A stretch of DNA of 64,000 nucleotides. Source: Pilimelia anulata (GTDB lineage Bacteria; Actinomycetota; Actinomycetes; Mycobacteriales; Micromonosporaceae). Location of the stretch: the NCBI RefSeq assembly GCF_014647895.1, contig NZ_BMQB01000014.1, forward strand, positions 1 to 64,000. Reading direction: 5' to 3'. Below, one piece after another: positions 7,859-16,246 of this stretch; within the stretch, counting starts at the first letter, position 1, and the number at the start of each line of letters is the position of its first letter. The position numbers and the translations under genes were made by a program. The notes beneath the pieces were generated by a model that had not been told where the DNA came from, made no database searches, and worked only from the letters and a program-made list of their open reading frames with translations.

Positions 7859-9454
7859 ATGGGCCGTGTTCCGCGCCGGACACTCGGCATGCTCAGCGCC
7901 GTCGTCACCGGCGGTGCCCTCCTGGCCGCGCCCCCCGTCGCGGCCGCGCCGGCCGCCGCCCCCGGGCAGGCGGCGGCCGGCGCTCCCGGCACCCCGGCTG
8001 CCGCCGGGGCGCTCGCGGACGCCGCCCTGGCCGGCCTGCGCGCCGCCGACCCCGACCGGGCCGTGACGCGGCTCGGCGTGCAGCGCGGCCCGTCCGGCAC
8101 CTGGTACGCGGCGTACGGCACCGCGCACCGCGGCCTGCCCGTGCTCGGCGGCGACTTCGTCGTGTCGGTCAGCGCGGCGGGCGCGGTCCTGGACGCGCCG
8201 GCGGCGCTGCCGCGGCTGGCGCTCGACACCGCGCCGCGGATCAGCGCCGCCCGCGCCGCCGCGGTCGCCCGGGCGCGGCTCACGACCGTCACCCGGGCGG
8301 GCGCGCCGGAGCTGTCGGTACTGCTGCGCGACGGCGTGCCGACGCTGGCGCACAAGGTCGTGGTGGAGGGCGCCGACCGGGACGGGCCGAGCATCCAGCA
8401 CGTCGTCGTGGACGCCCGGACCGGGCGGGTGCTGGCCGCGTCCGACCAGATCGCGCACGGCACCGGCAGGGGCCACTACCACGGCGACGTACCGCTGGAC
8501 ACCACCGCGACCGGCGGCGGCTTCGAGCTGGCCGACCCGAAGCGGCGCGGCCTGTTCTGCTCCGCCGAGGGCAACGGCCCGATCAAGGGCGCCGACGACA
8601 CGTGGGGCAGCGGCGGCGCCGGCGACAAGGAGACCGGCTGCGTCGACGGCCTGTACGCCGCGCAGCGGTTCTGGGACATGCTGCGCGACTGGCTCGGCCG
8701 GGACGGCTTCGACGGCACCGGCCGGGGCTTCCCGATGGTGCTCAACGTGCGCGACGTGAACGCGTACTGGAACGGCCACAACACGGCGTTCGGGGTGACC
8801 AAGGACAAGCAGCGGCTGCTGACCGAGATGGACATCGTCGCGCACGAGTTCGGCCACGCGGTGTTCCAGTTCACCCCCGGCGGGTTCAACGGCGTCGCCG
8901 AGACGTTCCAGCTCAACGAGGCCAACGGGGACATCTTCGGCGCGCTGACGGAGCACTACGCGAACAACCCGAAGAACAGGCCGGACTACGACTACGCCGA
9001 GATGTCCGACCCGTTCGGCCGCGGCCCGGAGCGCAACGGGTACGACCCGTCGAAGGCGCCGCGCAAGATGCCGAACTGCTGGTCGCCGACGCTCAAGGAT
9101 GTCGAGATCCACGACGGGTCCGGCCCGGCCAGCCACATGTTCTACCTGATGGCCGAGGGCTCGCAGCCGACCAACGGCAACCCCGCCAGCCCGATCTGCG
9201 CCGGCGGCCCCGAGCGGGTGGCCGGCCTGGGCATCCGGGACGCCGGCCGGGTGTGGATGGAGTCGCTGCTGCTCAAGACCGAGAACTGGACGTACGCCGG
9301 CGCCCGGTCCGCCGCGCTGCGCGCCGCGACCCGGCTGTTCCCCGGCGACTGCGCGCGGTTCGCCAGCGTCAAGGGCGCCTGGGACGGCATCGCCGTACCG
9401 GCGCGGGCGGACGAGCCGACCTGCCGCCCGGCGGCCGGCCCCGCCGCGGGGTGA
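7859..9454 (+). CDS. Secreted M4 family (thermolysin-like) zinc metallopeptidase
   Basis: A 531-residue preproenzyme from ATG 7859 (GGAG 8 nt upstream). In order: signal peptide; FTP/PepSY-type propeptide (GTWYAAYGTAHRGLPVLGGD and later QHVVVDARTGRVL); then the catalytic domain with zinc motif IVAHEFGHAVF, third ligand and neighbours in LNEANGDIFGALTE, and the downstream transition-state His region (EIHDGSGPASHMFYLMAEG). All elements needed for activity are present. A paralogue of similar length lies at 55.45-57.01 kb. The stop codon abuts the convergent chemoreceptor gene with no spacer. Confidence 0.93.
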   Translation: MGRVPRRTLGMLSAVVTGGALLAAPPVAAAPAAAPGQAAAGAPGTPAAAGALADAALAGLRAADPDRAVTRLGVQRGPSGTWYAAYGTAHRGLPVLGGDFVVSVSAAGAVLDAPAALPRLALDTAPRISAARAAAVARARLTTVTRAGAPELSVLLRDGVPTLAHKVVVEGADRDGPSIQHVVVDARTGRVLAASDQIAHGTGRGHYHGDVPLDTTATGGGFELADPKRRGLFCSAEGNGPIKGADDTWGSGGAGDKETGCVDGLYAAQRFWDMLRDWLGRDGFDGTGRGFPMVLNVRDVNAYWNGHNTAFGVTKDKQRLLTEMDIVAHEFGHAVFQFTPGGFNGVAETFQLNEANGDIFGALTEHYANNPKNRPDYDYAEMSDPFGRGPERNGYDPSKAPRKMPNCWSPTLKDVEIHDGSGPASHMFYLMAEGSQPTNGNPASPICAGGPERVAGLGIRDAGRVWMESLLLKTENWTYAGARSAALRAATRLFPGDCARFASVKGAWDGIAVPARADEPTCRPAAGPAAG

Positions 9455-11029
9455 TCAGGACCGGCCGAGGTCGAACCGGGCGATCCGCTCGCGCAGCGCG
9501 TCGGTGGCCGCGGCCACCTCGGCGCCCGCCCGGTTGGCCTGCTCCACCCCGCCGGCCGAGCTGACCGCGCCGCCCGCGATCTCGCCGATCCGGGCGGCGA
9601 TGCCGTGCACGCCGTCGGCGACCCGGCTGATGCTGTGCGTCATCTCGCCGGTCGTGGCGCTCTGCTGCTCGACGGCGCTGGCGATCGTCGTCTGGTGCTC
9701 GTTGATGGTCTCGATGACGCCGCTGATCCGGTTGATCACCTCGACGGCCCCGCCGATGTCCTGCTGGATCGCGGCGACCCGGGCGCTGATGTCCTCGGTG
9801 GCCCGGGCCGTCTCGCCGGCCAGGTCCTTGACCTCGCCGGCGACGACCGCGAAGCCCTTGCCGGCCTCCCCGGCCCGGGCGGCCTCGATGGTCGCGTTCA
9901 GGGCGAGCAGGTTCGTCTGCTCGGCGATCGTGGTGATCATCTTGACCACGTTGCCGATCTCGGCCGAGGAGGCGCCGAGCTGCGCGACCGTCTGCACCGC
10001 GCGATTCGCCTCGGCGACCGCGACGCCGGCCACGCCCGCCGCCTCGCCGGTCGACCGGGAGATCTCCCGGATCGACTGGCCCATCTCCTCCGCCCCGGCG
10101 GCGACGGCCTGCACGCTGCGGTTCACCTCGTCCGCCTCGTCGGCCGCCGACGCCGTCTGGTCGGTGGTGGCCCGGGCGGCGTCGCTGAGCCCGGCGCCCG
10201 CGCCGGTGAGCTGCGCCGCCGCCGCGGTCAGCCCGGCGGCGTGGTCGGCGATGGCCCGCAGCGAGGCGCGCATGCTGGCGGTCGCGCGGTCCAGCGCCCG
10301 GGCCATGGCGCCCAGCTCGTCCCCGGAGTGCAGGCCCGCCTCGGGGGTCAGGTCGCCGTCGGCCACCCGGTCCAGGACGGCGCCGACGGCGTGCAGCGGC
10401 CGGACGATCGACCGGATGGTCGGCAGGACCAGCGCGAGCAGCAGGGCGAGCCCGCCGACGATCGTGAGCGCGGTCCACCGGTTCGCCCGGTCGACGGCCC
10501 GGCGCAGGTCCGCCGCCGCGGCCGCGGCGGCGGCGGCGACCAGGTCGTGGATCGCCGACAGCTTGTCGTCCACCGCGTCGTTGCGCTCGGCGATCTGGCC
10601 GACCCGGCCCAGGACCGCGGTCCGGGACTGCCGCGCGTCCCGGACGAAGTCGGCGACGAACGTGTTGAACGCGGCGACGTCGCCGCGGACGTCGTCGACC
10701 GCGGCCCGCACGTCCGCGGGCAGCGCGATCGCGTCGACCGCCGCCAGCGCCGCGTCCACCGAGGCGAGGTCGTCGGCCAGCTCGCCGGTCGCGGCGGCCG
10801 GGTCGGGGTCGCCGAGCGCCCGGTAGGCGTCGACCTTGAGCTCGGCCTCCCGGGTGTCCAGGTGGCTGACCGCGGCCTTGGCCCCGGTCATCGCCCGCTG
10901 CCGCTCGGCCGCCGCGGTCACGGCGGCGCTCGTGCCCAGGCCGACCGCGGCGACCGCCCCCACGGTCAGGACGGCGGCGCCGAGGATCAGCAGCAGCCGC
11001 TTGGTGACGCTCAGGTCGGCCAGCCTCAT
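9455..11029 (-). CDS. Methyl-accepting chemotaxis protein
   Basis: A 524-residue receptor from ATG 11029. An N-terminal membrane helix (LLLILGAAVLTVGAVAAVGLG) is followed by a short four-helix-bundle-like extracellular sensor (about 35-185), a second membrane helix (about 190-210), a HAMP segment, and a long helical signalling domain with the MCP hairpin tip (KMITTIAEQTNLLALNATIE, then EAGKGFAVVAGEVKDLA). It should signal to CheA/CheW, but no chemotaxis kinase or flagellar gene is nearby. Its input ligand is unknown. It is probably an orphan receptor transcribed alone. Confidence 0.93.
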   Translation of the reverse strand: MRLADLSVTKRLLLILGAAVLTVGAVAAVGLGTSAAVTAAAERQRAMTGAKAAVSHLDTREAELKVDAYRALGDPDPAAATGELADDLASVDAALAAVDAIALPADVRAAVDDVRGDVAAFNTFVADFVRDARQSRTAVLGRVGQIAERNDAVDDKLSAIHDLVAAAAAAAAADLRRAVDRANRWTALTIVGGLALLLALVLPTIRSIVRPLHAVGAVLDRVADGDLTPEAGLHSGDELGAMARALDRATASMRASLRAIADHAAGLTAAAAQLTGAGAGLSDAARATTDQTASAADEADEVNRSVQAVAAGAEEMGQSIREISRSTGEAAGVAGVAVAEANRAVQTVAQLGASSAEIGNVVKMITTIAEQTNLLALNATIEAARAGEAGKGFAVVAGEVKDLAGETARATEDISARVAAIQQDIGGAVEVINRISGVIETINEHQTTIASAVEQQSATTGEMTHSISRVADGVHGIAARIGEIAGGAVSSAGGVEQANRAGAEVAAATDALRERIARFDLGRS

Positions 11030-11116
11030 CGCGTACCCCCGCGCGCCGGTGCTCGTGTGCCCACCGGTAGCTATTGCCCGCCCGGCCGCACTCCATGCCG
11101 CGCCGGGCCCGCCGCG

Positions 11117-11158
11117 CCGAGCCCGGCGATACGTCTGACGATCCGCCGGGCGGCTCGG
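11117..11158 (-). terminator. Imperfect hairpin after dipZ
   Basis: Arms ccgagcccggcg (11117-11128) and cgccggg-cgg-ctcgg (11144-11158) pair with a 3-nt bulge, just past the dipZ stop at 11180. There is no T-run, as is usual in actinomycetes. Confidence 0.4.
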
Positions 11159-11179
11159 CCGAGGGTCCGCCGGGGCGGG

Positions 11180-12889
11180 TCAGCCGAAGGTCAGGGCGTA
11201 CAGCCGCAGGCCCGGGGTCGCCGTGACCCGGAGGGTGGCCCGGCGGGGCTCCGGGTGCACGACCAGGGTGTGCGCCCGCGGCGTGCCGGCCACGGCCACC
11301 GTGCTGGTGGCGCCGCCGCTGTCGACGGTGAGCCGGCCGGTGCCGGCGGCGACCAGGTGCACGGTCCGGGCGCGGTAGTTCAGGTCGAGGACGGCGGCGG
11401 GGCCGGCGGTGGCGTACTCGTCGCCGTGGGTCCAGGTGCCGGTGAACGCGACGGCGTCGTCGGGCAGCCGGCCCGGCGGGTCGTACCGGGTGGCCGCGTT
11501 GTGCCGCAGCCCCGGCGTCGCCGTGCGCCCGCGGACCCGGATGAAGTCCAGGTACGTCTCCGGGGTCCGGTCGGCGGTCAGCCGGTCGTCGCCGGTGCCG
11601 GTCGGCGGCGGCAGGGCGGCGCCGGGGCGGTCGCGGCCGAGCAGCTCGCGGATGAGGTTCTCGGTGTGGTCGTACCCGCCCTCGCCGAGGTGCAGGTACC
11701 GGACGGTGCCGGCGCTGTCGATCAGGTACGCGGCCGGCCAGTACCGGTTCCGGTAGTTGGTCCACGTCCGGTAGCTGTTGTCGACCGCGACCGGGTACGT
11801 GATGCCGAGGTCGGCGATCCCGGCCCGGACGTTGCCGAGGTCGCGCTCGAAGACGAACTCGGGGGTGTGCACGCCGACGACGGTGAGGCCGGCGGCGGCG
11901 TACCGGTCGTGCCACGCGCGCACGTGCGGCACGCTGCGCTGGCAGTTGATGCACGAGTACGTCCAGAAGTCGACCAGGACGGTCCGGCCGCGCAGCCCGG
12001 CGAGGTCGACCGGGCGCCCGCCCGGCGTGTTCAGCCACGCGGTCGGCTCGATCGCCGGTGCGGGCCCGCAGTCGCGCAGCTCCGCCGCGCCGCTCGGGCA
12101 GTTGCCGAGCCGCTCGTTGCTGCCGTCGGTCAGGCCGGACAGGGTCGGCCGGAACGCGGCGCTGTCCTCGATCCGGCGTTGCAGGCTGTCGGTGTAGCCG
12201 GGCAGCGCGCGCTGGAGCGCGGCCGGCAGGTCCAGCGCGAGGGCCGCGGCGAGCACGATGAGCAGGCCGCCGGCGACGGCCCGGACCAGCCGGGCGCGGC
12301 GGCGGAAGGCGCGCACCCGGTCGGCGAGGCGGGCCCCGGCGAGGGCGAAGCCGAGCAGCGGCAGCGCGGCGCCGACGGCGAAAGCGAGGGTCAGGGCGAC
12401 GGTGTCCGGCCCGATCCGCCCGGTGGCGCCGGCGACGGTGATGGCGGCGAGGACCGGGCCGGCGCACGGCACGTACAGCAGGCCCAGGCCGAGCCCGAGG
12501 GCGAAGCCGCCCCGGTCGGCGCCGAACCGGCGGGTGGGGAGCCGGGCGAACGGGCGCTCCAGCAGCTCCTCCAGCTTCGGGACGATCAGGCCGAGCCCGA
12601 CGGTGACGAGGACCGCCAGGCCGACCCAGCGCAGCAGGTCGGCGGGGAGGCCGAGGGCGGCGATGACCAGCGAGCCGAGCAGGGTCATCGCGCTGAAGCT
12701 GAGCACGAGCCCGGCGATCACCAGGTACGGGCGGGCACTGCGCCGCCGGCCCGGGGCGGCGGCCTCGGCGGGCTGGTCGGGGCGGCGGGCGCCGCTGGCC
12801 AGGAGGACCACCGGGAGGACCGGCAGGATGCACGGCGAGATGCCGGTGATCAGCCCGCCGAGCAGGCCGATCAGGACCAGGGTGAGCAT
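11180..12889 (-). CDS. dipZ: DipZ-like CcdA/thioredoxin disulfide reductase
   Basis: A 569-residue membrane protein from ATG 12889 (GGAGGA 5 nt upstream). The N-terminal half has six or more membrane helices with the two CcdA redox Cys contexts (ISPCILPVLP at Cys20 and VPCAGPVL near 145). After a linker follows an extracytoplasmic TlpA-type thioredoxin fold with the CxxC motif in FWTYSCINCQRS, then a C-terminal beta-sandwich domain of about 120 residues. This matches the architecture of mycobacterial DipZ, which moves electrons from the cytosol to exported dithiol proteins. In M. tuberculosis dipZ belongs to the SigK regulon, and here it has a matching SigK-type promoter. Confidence 0.88.
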   Translation of the reverse strand: MLTLVLIGLLGGLITGISPCILPVLPVVLLASGARRPDQPAEAAAPGRRRSARPYLVIAGLVLSFSAMTLLGSLVIAALGLPADLLRWVGLAVLVTVGLGLIVPKLEELLERPFARLPTRRFGADRGGFALGLGLGLLYVPCAGPVLAAITVAGATGRIGPDTVALTLAFAVGAALPLLGFALAGARLADRVRAFRRRARLVRAVAGGLLIVLAAALALDLPAALQRALPGYTDSLQRRIEDSAAFRPTLSGLTDGSNERLGNCPSGAAELRDCGPAPAIEPTAWLNTPGGRPVDLAGLRGRTVLVDFWTYSCINCQRSVPHVRAWHDRYAAAGLTVVGVHTPEFVFERDLGNVRAGIADLGITYPVAVDNSYRTWTNYRNRYWPAAYLIDSAGTVRYLHLGEGGYDHTENLIRELLGRDRPGAALPPPTGTGDDRLTADRTPETYLDFIRVRGRTATPGLRHNAATRYDPPGRLPDDAVAFTGTWTHGDEYATAGPAAVLDLNYRARTVHLVAAGTGRLTVDSGGATSTVAVAGTPRAHTLVVHPEPRRATLRVTATPGLRLYALTFG

Positions 12890-12930
12890 GGCGTCCTCCG
12901 TCCGCGGCCCCGGTCGGGCCGACACCCGGG

Positions 12931-12957
12931 ATTCGGTGCCGACGGCCCCGCGGATGG
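12931..12957 (-). promoter_or_regulatory. SigK-type promoter of dipZ
   Basis: On the minus strand CCATCC (12957-12952), a 15-nt spacer and CCGAAT (12936-12931). Identical elements and spacing occur before the other two units of this cluster. The ATG is about 40 nt downstream. Confidence 0.78.
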
Positions 12958-12969
12958 GCGCGCACGCAC

Positions 12970-13006
12970 GGCGGCCCGCACCGGAGTCGATCCGGTACGG
13001 GCCGCC
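12970..13006 (-). terminator. Hairpin terminator of the fasciclin unit
   Basis: Fifteen-base arms (12970-12984 and 12992-13006), GGCGGCCCGCACCGG against CCGGTACGGGCCGCC, pair with a single mismatch over a 7-nt loop, 21 nt past the fasciclin stop. Confidence 0.6.
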
Positions 13007-13026
13007 GCCGTCGCGCGCGCCGGGCG

Positions 13027-13638
13027 TCAGCTCGGCGGCATCAGCACGGTGTCGATGAGGTACACCGTGGCGTTGGCGGTCTGCACGTTGCCGCAGACCA
13101 CCCCCGCGGTGCCGTTGATGGTGAAGTCCGTGCCGCCGCCGGTGACGGTGACCTCCTTGCCCTGCATGGACTTGTGGCTGCCGGCCAGCGACTCGGGCGT
13201 CAGCTTGCCGGGCAGCACGTGGTACGTCAGCACGCTGGTCAGCATCGCCCTGTTCGCCAGCACCTTGTCCAGCGTGGCCTTCGGGATCTTGCCGAACGCG
13301 TCGTTGGTCGGCGCCAGGACGGTCACCGCCGGCGCCGCGTTCAGCGTGTCCACCAGGCCGGCCTGCTTGACGGCGGTGACCAGGGTGGACAGCAGCGGGT
13401 TGCCGGACGCGGCGGTGGCCACCGGCACCCGGGACATGGCCGGGAAGCTGCCCGGGTTCGCCGGGTCCGTCGGTACGGCCGCGCAGCCGGGCCCGAACCG
13501 GGCTACCGGGTCGGCGGTCATCGCGCCGGTCGGCGCGGTGGCCGCCGGGGCGCTCCCGGTCCGGTCCATGCCGCAGGCGGTCAGGGACAGGCAGACCGCG
13601 GCGGCCGCGGCGGCGGTGACGATCGGGTGTACGCGCAT
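13027..13638 (-). CDS. Fasciclin-domain lipoprotein (MPT83-like)
   Basis: A 203-residue protein from ATG 13638 (GAAGGAG upstream). Signal peptide with lipobox SLTAC, lipidated Cys near residue 22, a short polar linker, then one complete FAS1 domain (NPLLSTLVTAVKQAGLVDTL, VTVLAPTNDAFGKIP, LTYHVLPGKL and a C-terminal VQTANATVYLIDTVLMPP). Mycobacterial MPT83/MPT70 have the same plan and are the main SigK targets. It lies 35 nt downstream of the DUF4383 gene and has no promoter of its own, so it should be transcribed from the SigK promoter at 14143-14169. FAS1 domains are adhesion modules. Confidence 0.9.
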   Translation of the reverse strand: MRVHPIVTAAAAAAVCLSLTACGMDRTGSAPAATAPTGAMTADPVARFGPGCAAVPTDPANPGSFPAMSRVPVATAASGNPLLSTLVTAVKQAGLVDTLNAAPAVTVLAPTNDAFGKIPKATLDKVLANRAMLTSVLTYHVLPGKLTPESLAGSHKSMQGKEVTVTGGGTDFTINGTAGVVCGNVQTANATVYLIDTVLMPPS

Positions 13639-13673
13639 GGTGGAACTCCTTCGTGTGGCGGAACGGGACGGGG

Positions 13674-14093
13674 TCAGCGGCGGCCGGCGAGCAGGCCGGT
13701 GCCGGCCAGGGCGAGGCCGAGGAGCAGGTGCAGGACGTTGTCGGCGCCGTTCAGCGCCAGGATGTTGGCCGCGGTGCCGATGACGGCCAGCCCGACCGCG
13801 AACACCGCGAGGTACACCAGCCCGAAGACCGTGTTCGCCAGCGCGGCCGCCCGGTTGCCGGCCATCGCGGCGCCGAGCAGGACCGCGCCGCCGGCCAGGT
13901 GGACCAGGTTGTGCAGGACGTTCACCCGGAACAGGCCGAGCAGGTCGCCGCCCCCGGCGCCGGCGACGTGGTGCCCGCCGGAGACCAGGAAGCCGGCCAG
14001 GCCGACGAGGACGAAGACCGCTCCGAACGCGAAGGCGACCGGGCGGTTGAGGGACCGGAGCGCGGTCCCCTCGGCGCGAGCAGTGCTGGACAT
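13674..14093 (-). CDS. DUF4383 membrane protein
   Basis: A 139-residue integral membrane protein from ATG 14093 with four hydrophobic helices (about 22-42, 57-78, 83-105 and 110-135). It carries the DUF4383 signature LFRVNVLHNLVHLAGG and NADNVLHL-like ALNGADNVLHLLLG. It is the first gene of the unit expressed from the SigK-type promoter and is followed by the fasciclin lipoprotein. Function is unknown; the pairing suggests a role in placing or maintaining surface lipoproteins under the same stress. Confidence 0.85.
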   Translation of the reverse strand: MSSTARAEGTALRSLNRPVAFAFGAVFVLVGLAGFLVSGGHHVAGAGGGDLLGLFRVNVLHNLVHLAGGAVLLGAAMAGNRAAALANTVFGLVYLAVFAVGLAVIGTAANILALNGADNVLHLLLGLALAGTGLLAGRR

Positions 14094-14142
14094 GGGCCTC
14101 TCCCGACGTACCGGGCGCCGCGGTCGCGGCGTCTCACCCGGT

Positions 14143-14169
14143 ATTCGGTGCCCGGCGGTATCCGGATGG
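14143..14169 (-). promoter_or_regulatory. SigK-type promoter of the DUF4383-fasciclin unit
   Basis: Minus strand CCATCC (14169-14164), 15-nt spacer, CCGAAT (14148-14143), beginning directly after the rskA stop codon. The start codon is about 50 nt downstream. Confidence 0.78.
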
Positions 14170-14172
14170 GTG

Positions 14173-14910
14173 TCAGGTCAGCGGGATTCCGGCGCGGACC
14201 GGCAGCGTCGGCGTCGCCGACCCGCCCGCCGGCTCCACCGTCACCCCGAGTACGTCGACGCCGCGCGCGCCGGGCAGCAGCCGGGTGGAGGCGTGCTCGC
14301 CCTCGCCCAGCACCGCCGCGGAGGCCGGCGCCGCGCCGGTGATCCACCAGTACTGGTACACCCGCCGCTCGCCGGCGGGCGGCGCGTCCAGCACGACCAC
14401 GCTCCGGTCCCGCTGCGCCGACGCGACGATGGTGACCCGCCCGCCGCCGACCAGGGCCCCGGTGCGGATCCGCGCGTCGGCGGCGGCGAGCACCGCCCGC
14501 ACGCCGTCGGCGGTGGCCCGCGCGTCGGCGGCGGCCGCCCGCTCGTCGCGCAGCTCGCCCCGCTGCCACGCGTACGTGGCCAGCCCCGCGCCCGCGGCGC
14601 ACACCCCGACCGCGGCGGCGGCCGCGGCGAACCGCTGCCAGCGCGCGGCCGCGCCGCGCCGCCCGGCACGCGCGGCGACCGCCGGCGGCTCCTGCCGGGT
14701 GGTCGCGGCCGCGGCGAGGACCCGCTGGCGCAGGCCGGGCGGCGGCACCGACCACGTGGGCTCGGCCAGCGCGGTGGCCGCCTCGGCCAGCTCGGCCACC
14801 TCGGTGGCGCAGGCCGGGCACTCCCGCAGGTGCCGTTCGAACGCGGCCCGCTCCGGCTCGTCCAGCGCGTCCAGGGCGTACGCGCCGGCCAGCGTGTGAA
14901 TGTCGGTCAT
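14173..14910 (-). CDS. rskA: Anti-sigma-K factor RskA
   Basis: A 245-residue membrane anti-sigma factor. The ATG overlaps the sigK stop as TGATG, so the two are translationally coupled. The N-terminal cytosolic anti-sigma domain has a zinc-type HLRECPAC motif; one membrane helix lies near residues 95-115; the extracytoplasmic RskA domain carries RSVVVLDAPP, VYQYWWITGAAPAS and the terminal VTVEPAGGSATPTLP typical of PF10099. By analogy with mycobacteria it holds SigK at the membrane until regulated proteolysis releases it. Confidence 0.9.
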   Translation of the reverse strand: MTDIHTLAGAYALDALDEPERAAFERHLRECPACATEVAELAEAATALAEPTWSVPPPGLRQRVLAAAATTRQEPPAVAARAGRRGAAARWQRFAAAAAAVGVCAAGAGLATYAWQRGELRDERAAAADARATADGVRAVLAAADARIRTGALVGGGRVTIVASAQRDRSVVVLDAPPAGERRVYQYWWITGAAPASAAVLGEGEHASTRLLPGARGVDVLGVTVEPAGGSATPTLPVRAGIPLT

Positions 14911-15533
14911 CAGCGCACCCCCGCCGGGTCCATGCAGTCGCGCAGCCGGATCAGGCCGTCCCGCATCCTCGTCTTCACCGTGGGCAGGCCGGCGCCGAGC
15001 ATCGCCGCGACCTGCTGGTAGGTGTGGCCCCCGTAGTACGCGAGGCTGATCGCCTCCCGCTGCACCGGGGTCAGCGCGTCCAGGCAGCGGCGCACCTGCT
15101 GCCGCTCCAGCCGGCCGATCGCCCGGTCCACCACGTCGTCGTACGGCACGTCCACCGACGCCGCGCCGACCCGCCGGGTCCGCTCGGTGCTGGCCTGCTC
15201 CGACCGCACCCGGTCGACCGCGCGGCGGTGCGCGATCGTCAGCACCCAGCCCTGCGCCGACCCGCGCGCCGGGTCGAACCGGCCGGCCGTGCGCCAGACC
15301 TCCAGCAGCGCCTCCTGCGCGACCTCCTCGGCCTGGGCCGGGTCCCGCAGCACGCGGCGGATCAGCCCGAACACCCGCGGCGCGAGCACGTCGTAGAGGC
15401 GGCCGAACGCCGCCTCGTCCCCGCGCGCCACCCGGCCGAGCAGCTCGGCGCACTCCGGCGCCGGCTCGGCGTCGCCGGGCACCGCCCGCAGCCGCGCCCG
15501 CCCCGGTACCGCACCGCCGGCATCCGTCACCAT
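14910..15533 (-). CDS. sigK: ECF sigma factor SigK
   Basis: A 207-residue ECF sigma factor. ATG 15533 is chosen for GGAGGA at the right spacing. Region 2 is seen in FGRLYDVLAPRVFGLIRR and EEVAQEALLEVW, region 4 in LDALTPVQREAISLAYYGG and TYQQVAAMLGAGLPTVKTRM. Cys150 (RRCLDAL) and Cys200 (LRDCMDP) are 50 residues apart, as in M. tuberculosis SigK, where the equivalent Cys pair forms a redox-sensitive disulfide. The gene is autoregulated, judging from its own SigK-type promoter. Confidence 0.9.
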   Translation of the reverse strand: MVTDAGGAVPGRARLRAVPGDAEPAPECAELLGRVARGDEAAFGRLYDVLAPRVFGLIRRVLRDPAQAEEVAQEALLEVWRTAGRFDPARGSAQGWVLTIAHRRAVDRVRSEQASTERTRRVGAASVDVPYDDVVDRAIGRLERQQVRRCLDALTPVQREAISLAYYGGHTYQQVAAMLGAGLPTVKTRMRDGLIRLRDCMDPAGVR

Positions 15534-15588
15534 GCCATCCTCCACCGATCCGTACCGCGGGCGCCGGCGACCGGCCGGCATACGGGTA

Positions 15589-15615
15589 CTTCGGTGCCGC
15601 ACCCGGTCCGGATGG
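15589..15615 (-). promoter_or_regulatory. SigK-type promoter of sigK-rskA
   Basis: Minus strand CCATCC (15615-15610), 15-nt spacer, CCGAAG (15594-15589), 55 nt before the sigK ATG. The -10 differs from the other two copies in one base. The remaining gap up to 15853 is relatively AT-rich (cagtaataaaccgaatcg and following) and holds no supported gene, only the likely promoter of the small HTH gene. Confidence 0.72.
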
Positions 15616-15853
15616 GTGACGGGGTCCCGGGAGTACGAACGGCCTGGTCAGGGGCCTGATGTGACACCCGTGAGCCACAACGTCCGCTTGCAGTAATAAA
15701 CCGAATCGCCGCCATTATTGTTGGCAGACACTTGTTGGCGACTTCTGGGCGACCGGCGAACTGGATAGCATCGGATAATTCCGCCGGGTCCCGGGACCGA
15801 CGCGGCTCGGCGGCGGCCGTGCGCTCCACCCGATGCATGGAAAGAGTGCTGCC

Positions 15854-16054
15854 GTGCCGAGATCACACCCGCCCGAGTTTCGCGCCAAAGTGGTGGCGGC
15901 GGTCCGGCGGGGCGAGCACACCATGCGCCGGATCGCCAGAGACCACGGCATTTCCGAGTCCTGCCTGTACCGCTGGGTGCGGGAGGCCGTCGCCGACTCC
16001 ACGCACATCCCCCCAGGTCAGCAGCCGGGCGGCGCGTCCGCCGGCGCCGCCTGA
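15854..16054 (+). CDS. Solitary IS3-OrfA-like helix-turn-helix protein
   Basis: A 66-residue protein from GTG 15854 (ggaaagag about 8 nt upstream; an in-frame ATG at 15833 is the alternative). The core PPEFRAKVVAAVRRGEHTMRR-IARDHGISESCLYRWVREA is the N-terminal HTH of IS3-type OrfA transposases. The usual leucine zipper and the OrfB integrase are absent, and I see no terminal inverted repeats nearby. It is either an insertion-sequence relic or a small DNA-binding protein that outlived its element. Confidence 0.6.
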   Translation: MPRSHPPEFRAKVVAAVRRGEHTMRRIARDHGISESCLYRWVREAVADSTHIPPGQQPGGASAGAA

Positions 16055-16246
16055 ACCTGTCCGCGGGAGTCTTCCACAGTATTGATGCACATCAATGCAG
16101 ACTGATTGGAAAGGGTCTGTTCGGCGGGCGGGGATCGGCCTAGCGTCGGCCGTATCAGCAAATCGGTCGGGCCCGTCCGGCCGACGGAATACCGCACCTT
16201 TCGGAAAGCGCGAAAGGCCCCGCCCCCAGTCGAGGAAGTGCTCCAC

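Noticed and set aside
9605..13783. Open frame of 1392 codons on the plus strand
   Set aside because: It is antisense to the chemoreceptor, dipZ and fasciclin genes, all with clear domains. Its translation is Gly/Arg/Val-rich without domains, an effect of high GC at third positions.
15854..16054. Complete insertion sequence
   Set aside because: Only the OrfA-type HTH is present. No integrase frame, terminal inverted repeats or target duplication could be seen nearby.
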